A stretch of DNA of 64,000 nt from NCBI GenBank assembly GCA_963801505.1, contig CAWDEY010000020.1:124001-188000 (forward strand). The letters are read 5' to 3'. This document shows, in pieces, positions 25,415-34,108 of the stretch (position 1 is the first letter of the stretch; each line of letters begins with the position of its first letter). The notes under the pieces were generated by a model. The model saw only the letters and a list, made by a program, of their open reading frames with translations. It did not search any database and was not told the origin of the DNA. A program made the translations under genes and the position numbers. Source of the DNA: JAOUFP01 sp963801505. Its GTDB lineage: Bacteria; Nitrospirota; Thermodesulfovibrionia; Thermodesulfovibrionales; UBA6898.

Positions 25415-26334
25415 TAATAGTGGTCCTCTTCCGGATGTATCTTATCGATAAGTGAGGTGTCGAATATCTCGTGGGCCGGTATCTCTTGTCTGAGGTATCC
25501 AAGGGACTTCATCGCTACGGCAAATGCCATTGTAGATGCGATATAACCAGCAGTTACCTTTGCGCAGTATTTCGGAGATATATCCAGTGCGGTCAATACC
25601 AGTTCTTCTTCAACAAAACCCAGAAACCGTGATATGATTCCGGCGGCATCCTGCTGGCTGTCCCTTAAAACCGAAGTGGCAATTTCATGCTGCGTGAGAA
25701 ATCTCTCCACAATATCCCCCGAGATCTCCAGAAACTTGCTTTGAGCTATAATCCCGTAGCTCGGATTATCAGGCCATAGCAACGAGGGAGGATAGAGCAC
25801 CCTTCCCCCGGCATAATATTTTATCGCTGCAGCAAGCGCCGGTGTTCCAAAGGCGGCAGAGACCTCATCATGGATGACTGCCTCGGTCAGTTGGTCTGAC
25901 CATTGGAAATTTACGACTTTAACAGCTCCCCCCAGGTTATATTTTCGAAGGCAGTCTGAAAGAATCACATCGTGAATTGAGCCTTTCCCAGGAACGCCGA
26001 TCTTTCGTCCGCGAAACTGAGCGAGTATGTCTCCGAGGCCCTCTGTTTCAGGAAAACCTCTGTGGCCCGCTTTAGCGCAGATGACCGTCCCTTCTATATG
26101 CCCGCCTGCAATACATTTGATCTGCACCCCTCTATCGATGCCTATCAAAACAGGGGGCAAGCCCGCATAGGCGATATCGAGCTGCCCCTTTTCAAAGGCA
26201 TCCACAATCGCAGGGCCGGTGCCAAAGAGTCTCCACTCAACCTCAACGCCAAGCTTTTCCTGAAGTTTTTCATCTGCCATCAGGATGATAGCAGTGTGAT
26301 AAAACGTTGAAAGATGGCCTATTCTGAGCTTCAT
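25414..26334 (-). CDS. NMT1/SsuA-type substrate-binding protein without signal peptide
   Basis: 306 residues with a periplasmic-binding-protein fold of the nitrate/taurine/HMP type (KLRIGHLSTFYHTAI, GQLDIAYAGLPPVLIG, GRKIGVPGKGSIHDVIL). The protein begins directly in the fold; there is no signal peptide or lipobox and no earlier start with one, and no permease or ATPase is adjacent. It may be a cytoplasmic ligand-binding protein or a substrate-derived enzyme as in the THI5/MqnA branches. Substrate unknown. Confidence 0.75.
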   Translation of the reverse strand: MKLRIGHLSTFYHTAIILMADEKLQEKLGVEVEWRLFGTGPAIVDAFEKGQLDIAYAGLPPVLIGIDRGVQIKCIAGGHIEGTVICAKAGHRGFPETEGLGDILAQFRGRKIGVPGKGSIHDVILSDCLRKYNLGGAVKVVNFQWSDQLTEAVIHDEVSAAFGTPALAAAIKYYAGGRVLYPPSLLWPDNPSYGIIAQSKFLEISGDIVERFLTQHEIATSVLRDSQQDAAGIISRFLGFVEEELVLTALDISPKYCAKVTAGYIASTMAFAVAMKSLGYLRQEIPAHEIFDTSLIDKIHPEEDHY

Positions 26335-26368
26335 ATCGATACGCTCAGGAGTAATCAGAGAGTTCTAT

Positions 26369-26446
26369 AAAATCCCTCCTAACCTCCCTTTCCCAAAGGG
26401 AGGGATAATCCCCCTCTTTGGCAAAGAGGGGCGAGGGGAGATTTTC
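26369..26446. repeat. repeat family A, copy 2
   Basis: AAAATCCCTCCTAACCTCCC ... GAGGGGAGATTTTCT with both inner hairpins, nearly identical to the copy at 20687. It lies between the binding-protein gene and the GroES-like gene. Confidence 0.85.
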
Positions 26447-26515
26447 TAAATTAGTCGCCGTTATTATGTTCTTCTTAATATAAAGCTTTTCCACATATGC
26501 AAACCCAGGCTGCGC

Positions 26516-26950
26516 TCATTTTTTAGCCTTGCCTTTAGCAGGCGTTTTCTTCGCAGTCTCCTTCTTTTTTGCTGTCACAGGATGCTCCTGTTTTTTGGTT
26601 ACAGCAGACGGTTTCCTTTGAGCAAGCTGGGTCTCCTCGATAATGCCGAGAACGTCTTCTTCCCTCACTAAAACGACCATCTCTCTGTCAAGCTCAAATT
26701 CCCTGGCGGAATACTTGCCGTACATTATCCTCTGGCCGGGTTTCAACTCAGTCGGGACAAACTTTTTCTCCTTTTCTTTCTCTTTCTTTCCATCTTTCTC
26801 TGCTTTGAATTTTCCGGGGCCGATAGCAAGCACAATACCTTCTGTAGGCTTATCCTTCGCAGAATCAGGAATGATGATCCCTGCTGCGGTCATTTCTTTA
26901 GGCTCTATTGGCTGAATAAGGGCCCAATCCTGTAGTGGTTTCAGTTTCAT
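26516..26950 (-). CDS. groES: GroES-like co-chaperonin with charged insert and Lys-rich tail
   Basis: Cpn10 fold (KPLQDWALIQPIEPKEMTAAGIIIPD...GKYSAREFEL) but 144 residues against about 96 normally. Extra length comes from a KDGKKEKEKEKK insert in the middle of the barrel and a C-terminal tail of about 45 residues rich in Lys, Ala and Thr (TAKKKETAKKTPAKGKAKK), reminiscent of histone H1-like tails. Strong AAGGAGG ribosome site. No groEL in the window, so it is either a second GroES or a specialised derivative that may bind nucleic acid through its tail. Confidence 0.82.
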   Translation of the reverse strand: MKLKPLQDWALIQPIEPKEMTAAGIIIPDSAKDKPTEGIVLAIGPGKFKAEKDGKKEKEKEKKFVPTELKPGQRIMYGKYSAREFELDREMVVLVREEDVLGIIEETQLAQRKPSAVTKKQEHPVTAKKKETAKKTPAKGKAKK

Positions 26951-27043
26951 AATTTTAAGACCTCCTTGAAAGGGGTAAATTTGATATACCTCAATTATAC
27001 TTTATATAAAAAATTTCGGGAAAGAAGTTTTAAAAACTTCGCC

Positions 27044-28111
27044 TCAGGAGCTATAATTCCTTTCTTCAAGAGCTTCTCCCCGAATAAATATTTTTTCAAT
27101 CTCTATTCCTTTTAACACAAGAAAATTCGCCTGCATTCCTGTTCTGAACTGACCGGAAGCAGCCAAAGACAAGATATATTCATCAGACAGCCCGGCTTTC
27201 TTAAATAGGCCCAGCTCCTCATGATAGGTCTTTCCGTAGGGAATATAATGCGGGCCTGAATCACTCCCGGGCAGGACCATTACTCCTCTGTCAACGGCTT
27301 TTTTAAAAGCAAGAAGATGTCCTTCGACAACCCTTGCAATATGTGCCTGTATTTTGCAGTCATCCGTTAAACTGGAAAGGACGGCAAAGGCATGCGCCGT
27401 AGGGATAAAGGCAATTTTCTTTTCAGCCATCATATCAAGTGCCCTGTCAGATATATGTAAGCCATGGACTATTGCCGATACGCCGGCAGACACCGCATCA
27501 TGGACCTTCTCAGCGCCATTTGCATGACAGACAACATCCAGCCCGTGTTCTCTTGCATATTGCACAATCCCGGCAAGCTCCTCTTTTTCAAAACCTCCTG
27601 GTGTTATCTGTCCTGTTTCAGGCTTAAATATCCCGGAGTTTATGATCTTTATATAATCAACTTCGTGTCTCCTTAGCTGATCGATGAGTCCCCGCGCTCC
27701 ACTGAAGCCGTCAACCCCTTTCCCCAGGGCTTTCCCATATGTGCCTTTTTTATAAATAGCATATCCGGAAGTCCTTACCTCAAGCCTGTCCTTCAGCAGT
27801 TTATTTATTTCCAGGCCCGCAAGCAGACTGTCTCCTCCTTCCCATACCTTATTGATACCGTTTTGAATCAAGGCCGCTGCTGTCCTGTGTGGGGCCGCTA
27901 AAGCGCTTTCCGAAAAATGGAGGTGATAATCGCAGAAAAAAGGTGACACTACAAAACCTTTAAAATCAAGCTGCCGCATGTCCTGAGCAACAGGAAGGGT
28001 ATCTGAAATTTTTTCTATAATTCCATTGTTCAGCAGTAAATATCTTTTTGCAGTGCAATCCGTAGAAGGGCTGAAAATATGATCCGCCCTGATTACCGTA
28101 TATCCTGACAT
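27044..28111 (-). CDS. amidohydrolase-family metal-dependent hydrolase
   Basis: 355 residues of the imidazolonepropionase/adenine-deaminase-like amidohydrolase group: HxH on the first strand (FFCDYHLHF), a lysine in YIKIINSG that may be the carboxylated bridge, later histidines (VVCHANG, IVHGLHIS) and the last-strand Asp (PGSDSGPHY). These residues support a metal-dependent hydrolysis in the cytoplasm. The gene is monocistronic, and the substrate cannot be predicted from its neighbours. Confidence 0.82.
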   Translation of the reverse strand: MSGYTVIRADHIFSPSTDCTAKRYLLLNNGIIEKISDTLPVAQDMRQLDFKGFVVSPFFCDYHLHFSESALAAPHRTAAALIQNGINKVWEGGDSLLAGLEINKLLKDRLEVRTSGYAIYKKGTYGKALGKGVDGFSGARGLIDQLRRHEVDYIKIINSGIFKPETGQITPGGFEKEELAGIVQYAREHGLDVVCHANGAEKVHDAVSAGVSAIVHGLHISDRALDMMAEKKIAFIPTAHAFAVLSSLTDDCKIQAHIARVVEGHLLAFKKAVDRGVMVLPGSDSGPHYIPYGKTYHEELGLFKKAGLSDEYILSLAASGQFRTGMQANFLVLKGIEIEKIFIRGEALEERNYSS

Positions 28112-28334
28112 AATTACTTTACTTCTCCATGTCTTGTCAGTAAGAGTCCTGCCATAAAGACCTTTCTCATTTTTCCATAATTCTCCACACAGATTACATC
28201 AGAATCAAAGCTGAATTACAAGCATATACATCCTGCACGGTAATTTTCGAAATACGGGCCTGCGGCTTTTCACCGCTATCACGTATTATAGTCAGGTAAA
28301 GATTTTTTAAAACCCTGTATGTTAAAATGCAGTC

Positions 28335-28763
28335 ATGATTGAAGAAATCGGCATTGTAACAAGTACTGAAGGTAAAACAGCTCACGTGAATGTGCCGAAA
28401 AAAAGCACCTGTGAAGGTTGCACCGCCGGCACCTGTATTACCGGAGACCAATCTATGGAGATCATAGCTTTCAACAAGGCAGGCGCAAAAACAGGTCAAA
28501 AGGTAAGGGTGCTTGTGCAGTCATCTGCCTATTTGAAAGGCACCATGATTATCTACGGGATTCCTGCTCTTGCCCTCATTTCAGGGGCAGTTTTCGGTAA
28601 AGAGTTAATGCCTCAAGTGTTCATTGGAACGGACCCCGATCTCCTTTCTGCCATTTTCGGTTTCGGCTTTCTGGGGCTGTCTTTTGTCGGGGTAAAAATA
28701 TGGTCAAACCATAAAGCTGATACGATCGAATCAGGGCCGGTGATTGAAGATATATTAGACTGA
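28335..28763 (+). CDS. RseC/MucC-family membrane protein
   Basis: 142 residues. The cytoplasmic N-terminal domain carries a cysteine cluster (CEGCTAGTC); two membrane helices follow (about 70-90 and 97-117) with a short C-terminal tail. This matches the RseC/MucC family, linked to the Rnf-type SoxR-reducing system and sigma-E control. No rnf or rpoE gene is in the window. The ATG lacks a good ribosome site. Confidence 0.85.
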   Translation: MIEEIGIVTSTEGKTAHVNVPKKSTCEGCTAGTCITGDQSMEIIAFNKAGAKTGQKVRVLVQSSAYLKGTMIIYGIPALALISGAVFGKELMPQVFIGTDPDLLSAIFGFGFLGLSFVGVKIWSNHKADTIESGPVIEDILD

Positions 28764-28832
28764 ACCTTACGATAGAAAAAAGCAGCATTTAAACGATTAT
28801 GATCTAGAAATTTTTTCATATAGGGGGTTTAA

Positions 28833-30929
28833 ATGGCAAATTTTGAGGTATCAAAGATCAGGAATGTTGCATTTATAGCACACGGTGGAGCTGGAAAAAC
28901 TTCTCTTGTGGAGGCGATGCTCTACACCTCCGGAATGATCGACAGAATCGGCAATATTCAGGATGGAACAACGACTACTGATTATGAACCGGAGGAAATT
29001 GACAGAAAGATCAGCATAACCTCTTCCCTGGCCTTCTGCGACTGGAACAAAAACCGGATCAACATGATCGATACCCCCGGGTTTATCAACTTTATCGAGG
29101 ACACGAAGGGATGCCTCAGGGTAGTCGATGGGGCCGTAGTCCTTGTAAGCGCTATCTCCGGCGTCAAGGCTGAAACAGAAAAGATATGGAAATATGCCTG
29201 TGAATACGAAGTGCCCAGGATCGTCTTCATCAACAAGATGGATAAGGAATCAGCAAACTTCGAAAAGGCCCTGGGTGAGATCCAAAGCTCTTTTGAGACC
29301 GAGCCCGTACCGCTTCAAATTCCAATAGGGACAGGTGAGAGCTTCTCCGGCGTTATAGATATCGTTAAAATGAAGGCCTATAAAATGAACGGAAAAAAAG
29401 TCATCGAAGAAGATATCCCGGCTGAACTGAAGGATGAGGCTGAAAAATACAGAAAGAAACTTGTAGAAAAAATAGCTGAATCTGATGATGCCCTTTTAGA
29501 AAAATATCTTGAAGGAAACGAACTGACCGAAAGCGAGATATACACAGGCATAAAAGAAGGTTCTTTAACAAGAAAATATATCCCTGTCACCTGTGGTTCC
29601 TCTACAAAGAACATCGGCACCTCCAATCTTCTTGATAGCATACTCCTTTGCCTGCCCTCCCCGACTGAAATGACAATCATATCTCCAATCAGGGGCAAGA
29701 ACCCCAAAGACGGCAAAGAAGTTTTAAGACAACCTCTGGAAGCAGAGCCGGCCTCTGCGTATATTTTTAAGACAATAGCCGACCAGTATGCAGGAAAACT
29801 CTCGCTATTCAGGGTATATTCAGGTACCTTCAAGGCTGATTCAACTGTATACAATGCATCACTGGACGCAAAAGAACGCATGGGCCAGCTTTTTTATCTT
29901 CTCGGTAAAAAACAGGTGCCTACACAATCTCTTTGTGCAGGAGAAATAGGCGTGGTTGCAAAACTGAAGGCCACAAATACCGGGGACACCTTGTCGGATG
30001 AAGCCCATCCCATAGTATTTGAAAAGGTCAGATTTGCTGATCCGATAATATCGTACGCCATCGCGCCAAAGAACAAGGGAGATGAAGAAAAAATAAGCAC
30101 GAGTCTTCACCGCGTATTAGAGGAAGACCCGACACTCAGATTCAGCAGGGATGAAGAAACAAAAGAGATGCTGATATCCGGAATGGGCCAGGTCCATATA
30201 GAAGTTACTCTTGAAAGGCTCAAGAGAAGATTCGGCGTTGAGATTGACATGAAGACCCCCAAAATACCTTACAGAGAGACAATACGGAGCGCGACCAGGG
30301 TCCAGGGCAGATATAAAAAACAGTCAGGGGGAAAAGGACAGTACGGCGACTGCCATATCATTGCTGAACCACTTCCCAGAGGTACAGGCTTCGAATTTGT
30401 CGACAAGATAGTGGGCGGTGCGATCCCAAGACAATACATACCGGCAGTAGAAAAAGGCGTTATTGAAGCAATGCAGGAAGGGGTCATTGCAGGATATCCT
30501 ATTGTTGATCTTCGCGTCACGCTTGTTGACGGTTCTTATCATACTGTTGATTCCTCGGAAATGGCTTTTAAGATTGCCGGCTCCATGGCTATAAAAAAGG
30601 CTGTTTTGGAAGCAAAACCAGTGCTTCTTGAACCTGTAATGAAGGCAGAGGTAACAACTCCTGATGATGCCCTTGGAGCTATAATAGGAGATCTGAACTC
30701 AAAAAGGGGTAAGGTCCAGGGAGTAGAGCCTCAGGCAGGAGGCAACCAGAAGATATCAGCGCTGGTACCGATGTCGGAGATGCTAACCTATGCAAATCAA
30801 CTCCATAGCCTGACCTCAGGAAGAGGGCTTTATTCCATGGAATTTTCTCATTACGACGAAGTCCCTTCACATCTCTCACAAAAAATAATTGCAGAGCGTG
30901 AGGCGCAGAAACAAACAAAGAATGCCTAA
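28833..30929 (+). CDS. elongation factor G-like GTPase (FusA2 type)
   Basis: 698 residues with the EF-G domain order: G domain with P loop AHGGAGKTSL, DTPGFINF and NKMD, then domains II-V ending in the conserved C-terminal EMLTYANQLHSLTSGRG. The G1 loop and overall divergence place it with the second EF-G-like paralogues rather than the str-operon EF-G; no rpsL, rpsG or tuf is adjacent. It may act in ribosome recycling or stress translation. It overlaps the next reading frame by 8 bases. Confidence 0.88.
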   Translation: MANFEVSKIRNVAFIAHGGAGKTSLVEAMLYTSGMIDRIGNIQDGTTTTDYEPEEIDRKISITSSLAFCDWNKNRINMIDTPGFINFIEDTKGCLRVVDGAVVLVSAISGVKAETEKIWKYACEYEVPRIVFINKMDKESANFEKALGEIQSSFETEPVPLQIPIGTGESFSGVIDIVKMKAYKMNGKKVIEEDIPAELKDEAEKYRKKLVEKIAESDDALLEKYLEGNELTESEIYTGIKEGSLTRKYIPVTCGSSTKNIGTSNLLDSILLCLPSPTEMTIISPIRGKNPKDGKEVLRQPLEAEPASAYIFKTIADQYAGKLSLFRVYSGTFKADSTVYNASLDAKERMGQLFYLLGKKQVPTQSLCAGEIGVVAKLKATNTGDTLSDEAHPIVFEKVRFADPIISYAIAPKNKGDEEKISTSLHRVLEEDPTLRFSRDEETKEMLISGMGQVHIEVTLERLKRRFGVEIDMKTPKIPYRETIRSATRVQGRYKKQSGGKGQYGDCHIIAEPLPRGTGFEFVDKIVGGAIPRQYIPAVEKGVIEAMQEGVIAGYPIVDLRVTLVDGSYHTVDSSEMAFKIAGSMAIKKAVLEAKPVLLEPVMKAEVTTPDDALGAIIGDLNSKRGKVQGVEPQAGGNQKISALVPMSEMLTYANQLHSLTSGRGLYSMEFSHYDEVPSHLSQKIIAEREAQKQTKNA

Positions 30930-31422
30930 AATAATATCCGTCATATTTTTGTATGCACTTATTGTTATAACCGGAGGGGGCTTTGCGTATGCCCAGAAGC
31001 CCCCTCAGAATACTCAGCCTGCTGCCCCAGCGGCTGAGAAGGCCATGCCTCAACCCGAGATTCCAAAGCAGATATCTACTGTAACTGTAAAAAACAACCG
31101 TCTCAGCGTCGAGTTTGTTGATGTAAGCTTTGGAGAAATTCTGCTTTCCATAAGTAAAAATGCAGGATTCAAGGTCGAAGGTTCCAGCAGGGTCTTTAGT
31201 ACTAAAGTAACAACGAAATTCAATGATGTTGGTATAGACAGAGGACTAATAAGGCTTTTTTCACTCGTAAATGAGAGCAATTACCTTATCAGTTACAATT
31301 CAAAGGGCTCTATCTCAAAATTAAAAGTATATGACATCCTTACCAGTCCGCCTCCATCCACCACAACAAAAACTCCTGTTCCTTATAGGAGGCGCTACCG
31401 ACGGCGCCCCATTTCTCAATAG
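30922..31422 (+). CDS. secreted STN-domain-like protein
   Basis: Starting at ATG 30922 gives 166 residues with a clear signal peptide (PKIISVIFLYALIVITGGGFAYAQ). A Pro/Ala linker follows, then a secretin/TonB short N-terminal-like domain (VEFVDVSFGEILLSISKNAGFKVEG...) and a basic Arg/Tyr C-terminal tail (YRRRYRRRP). An earlier in-frame start at 30889 would bury the signal. Role unknown; such domains bind periplasmic partners. Coupled to the EF-G-like gene by overlap, although function seems unrelated. Confidence 0.72.
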   Translation: MPKIISVIFLYALIVITGGGFAYAQKPPQNTQPAAPAAEKAMPQPEIPKQISTVTVKNNRLSVEFVDVSFGEILLSISKNAGFKVEGSSRVFSTKVTTKFNDVGIDRGLIRLFSLVNESNYLISYNSKGSISKLKVYDILTSPPPSTTTKTPVPYRRRYRRRPISQ

Positions 31423-31522
31423 TCTGCAATATCTTTCAGGAGATAAAGATTCATATTTGCCAAAATGAGATGCAATCGTAAATTTACAGCATTATTTTTC
31501 GTTCATTATGATAAATTATAAA

Positions 31523-31687
31523 CCTAAAAAAAGCAGTTAACCACAGAGACACAGAGATCACAGAGTAAAATCAAGGAGTTACGGGCAGGATATGGGCAAC
31601 CAAATTGGGCAGTCCCCTCTTTGCCTCAAACTCGCGTTTTCTCAGCGTCTCTGTGCCTCCGTGGTGAATGAACTGCCGTTTTTAGGA
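31523..31687. repeat. repeat family C, copy 2
   Basis: CCTAAAAAAAGCAGTTAACC and CACAGAGACACAGAGATC at the left face an inverted right end (GTCTCTGTGCCTCCGTGG, then AACTGCCGTTTTTAGG). A mobile or folded non-coding element; no gene inside the 31423-31733 gap. Confidence 0.7.
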
Positions 31688-31733
31688 TGAAATGTTTGTC
31701 ATTTTTAGTCTTAAAATAGTATTTTAATTACCT

Positions 31734-32180
31734 GTGGATGACGATAATTTATATATCGAACTGATCGAACAAGGAGTTGCCTATCTTAACGATAACAACA
31801 GGCTGGCTGCTCTTGCCTGTTTTGATAAGGCCATTGTCATAGGAAGATCACCCGAATTACTGTCATATCTGTCTTATTGCATTGCCAGTGAAAGAGGTCA
31901 GATTTATGAAGCCCTGAAACTCTGTAATGATGCCCTGTCCCGGGAGCCGGATAATCCTGTGCATTATCTGAACCTGGGGAGAATATATCTGCATGCAGGC
32001 AAAAAAAAGGAGGCATTATTGGTCCTGAGAAAAGGGCTCTCCTGCGGTGAAAACCAGACAATAAGGTCTATTTTGGAAAAAATAGGAACAAGGGTGAAAC
32101 CTGTCTTCCCTTTTCTTCCCCGGAACAGCTTTTTAAATAAATATATTGGCTTGCTGCTGCATAAGCTTAAATTAAGATAA
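31734..32180 (+). CDS. small TPR-repeat protein
   Basis: GTG start; 148 residues holding about three tetratricopeptide repeats (for example AALACFDKAIVIGRSPELLSY and AGKKKEALLVLRKGL), followed by a basic hydrophobic C-terminal tail. No signal peptide. Likely a protein-interaction adaptor. The gene is bracketed by repeat elements of families C and B, and no partner gene is evident. Confidence 0.72.
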   Translation: MDDDNLYIELIEQGVAYLNDNNRLAALACFDKAIVIGRSPELLSYLSYCIASERGQIYEALKLCNDALSREPDNPVHYLNLGRIYLHAGKKKEALLVLRKGLSCGENQTIRSILEKIGTRVKPVFPFLPRNSFLNKYIGLLLHKLKLR

Positions 32181-32342
32181 TTTAGTGTCCGTGTATAAAA
32201 TCGTTAATTTTGCCGTTAAGTTGTCATTCCGGCTTGTCCGGAATCTTTCCGATGCCTTAAAAGAAGGTCTCTCGACGCGCTTCGCTTGCGAGAATGACAG
32301 ACCTTTTTCTGATTCATGCAATCTATACACAGACACTAATTA
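32181..32342. repeat. repeat family B (MITE-like), complete copy
   Basis: TTAGTGTCCGTGTATAA at the left and CTATACACAGACACTAATTA at the right are inverted partners. The interior holds CATTCCGGCTTGTCCGGAAT and GCGAGAATGACAGACC. It starts right after the TPR gene stop codon. Confidence 0.85.
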
Positions 32343-32379
32343 GAAATAACATCTTCAGTGCATTGACTTCGAGGACCAA

Positions 32380-33192
32380 TTACAAACCCTTTTCATTTTT
32401 ATGAACAGCATATTTTTCGCGCAAGTCATCACCCAAAACATTGAAAGAAATGGCGGTAATAGCTATGAGTAATCCGGGTGAAAAAACCATCCATGGAGCT
32501 GAACTGATAAATACCCTGTTTGCACTGATCATTGATCCCCACGTTGCAGCAGGCGGTTGAGCGCCAAGGCCGAGAAAACTCAAGGCAGCCTCTGTAAGAA
32601 TATATCCTCCAAGCTTCAGCCCTGTCATGACAAAAGCAAGCGGAATGCACTGGGGAAGAATATGGACAAACAGTATCCTTGCATTGCTGCATCCAATGGC
32701 CTTTGAGGCCTCGACAAAAGAAGCTTCTCTCAGGGAAATGACCTGTCCTCTGACAAGCCGTGCAAAAGAGGCCCAACCAACAGCAGCGATGGCTATCATA
32801 ACAGTATAGATACCGGGTGGAAAGACAACCGAAACTCCGATAGCGAGCAACAAAGAGGGAAACGCAAGCACCAGATCCACTGTGGCCATGAAAAATGTGT
32901 CCAGTTTCCCGCCATAATATCCGGACAGCAAGCCTATAAGCAGACCTATGGCCATAGATATCAAGGCCGCAATAACAGCTATGCTTATTGATATCCTTCC
33001 GCCATAAAGGACCCTCGCCAATATGTCCCTGCCCTTATTGTCGGTACCAAGCAGATGGTTTATTGACGGCGGCTGTTTCAGACTGTCCAGGTCTATTGAT
33101 TCAGGACCATAAGAAACAATACAGGGGGCCAGGAGGGACATGGCGAAGAGCAACAGAACCAAAAATGCCGATAGCTTACCGCTCAGTCCCAT
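32380..33192 (-). CDS. oligopeptide ABC transporter permease, DppC family
   Basis: 270-residue inner-membrane permease with about six helices, the DppC N-terminal LLGTDNKGRDILARVLYGGR motif and the EAA loop that docks the ATPase (EASKAIGCSNARILFVHILPQ). It overlaps the DppB gene by 17 bases. It is the last gene of the operon, with no ATPase gene following. Confidence 0.92.
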   Translation of the reverse strand: MGLSGKLSAFLVLLLFAMSLLAPCIVSYGPESIDLDSLKQPPSINHLLGTDNKGRDILARVLYGGRISISIAVIAALISMAIGLLIGLLSGYYGGKLDTFFMATVDLVLAFPSLLLAIGVSVVFPPGIYTVMIAIAAVGWASFARLVRGQVISLREASFVEASKAIGCSNARILFVHILPQCIPLAFVMTGLKLGGYILTEAALSFLGLGAQPPAATWGSMISANRVFISSAPWMVFSPGLLIAITAISFNVLGDDLREKYAVHKNEKGL

Positions 33193-34108
33193 CTACCCTC
33201 ATCCGCGGATCAAGATAATAATATAGGACATCAACAAGAAGGTTGATAAATACAAAAATCATTGTGCCTGTTATGATGCAACCCATGATTACCGGATAAT
33301 CCCTCTTCATGATGCCTTCCATCGTGAATCTGCCGATGCCGTCCCATCCGAAAATGGTTTCAGTCAGTACTGCTCCGTTTAGATAGCTTCCAAACTCAAG
33401 CCCGATAATAGTGACCACAGGGACCAGGGCATTTTTCAATATATGCACCATGTTGACCCTGATTTCTTTGATGCCTTTTGCCCTTGCTGTTCTGACAAAA
33501 GGCATGTCCATAACTTCAAGGACGGAAACCCTTGTTACCCTGACGATTGACGCCAGGGCAGGCAAGGACAATGTCAGTGCCGGCAGGAGCAGATATCTCA
33601 GGTCCCCGGTGCCTGAAGGAGGCAACAGTTTCAACTTTAAGCTAAAGAGTAGCATAAGCATAAGGCCGCTCCAGAAGACAGGAACACTCAGGCCTGCTAT
33701 TGAAAAACCAGTAATCAGCCTGTCAAAAACTCTGTTTTTCCTGATCGCTGAAAGCAGACCGAGAAGTATACCCAGGGGGACTGCGATGCACATGGCCCCG
33801 GCTGCAAGCCTGAGTGTGTTGGGCAATTTTGAGATTATCTCATCCAGGACCTTTCTGTTAGTATAATAAGACCTTCCCATCTCACCGGTCAGGATGAGTG
33901 AAACGTAGCCGATATACTGCCGGAGGACACCTTTATCAGCGCCTATTTCCTTCCTTATCTTTTCAATAGCCTGCGGGCTTGCTCTTTCCCCTACCATGTC
34001 GTAAACAGGGTCGCCTGGAAGGGCTTTGGTCAAGGTAAAGGTTATGAGGGTAATACCAAAGAGCATAGGGACCAACAGGGCCATCTTCTTAAATAAATAT
34101 GTCTTCAC
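33176..34108 (-). CDS. oligopeptide ABC transporter permease, DppB family
   Basis: 310 residues, six membrane helices, DppB N-terminal motif (TFTLTKALPGDP) and EAA loop (RTARAKGIKEIRVNMVHILKNAL). ATG overlaps the stop of the binding-protein gene (ATGA). It forms the translocation channel with the DppC-type subunit. Confidence 0.92.
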   Translation of the reverse strand: MKTYLFKKMALLVPMLFGITLITFTLTKALPGDPVYDMVGERASPQAIEKIRKEIGADKGVLRQYIGYVSLILTGEMGRSYYTNRKVLDEIISKLPNTLRLAAGAMCIAVPLGILLGLLSAIRKNRVFDRLITGFSIAGLSVPVFWSGLMLMLLFSLKLKLLPPSGTGDLRYLLLPALTLSLPALASIVRVTRVSVLEVMDMPFVRTARAKGIKEIRVNMVHILKNALVPVVTIIGLEFGSYLNGAVLTETIFGWDGIGRFTMEGIMKRDYPVIMGCIITGTMIFVFINLLVDVLYYYLDPRMRVDGTER

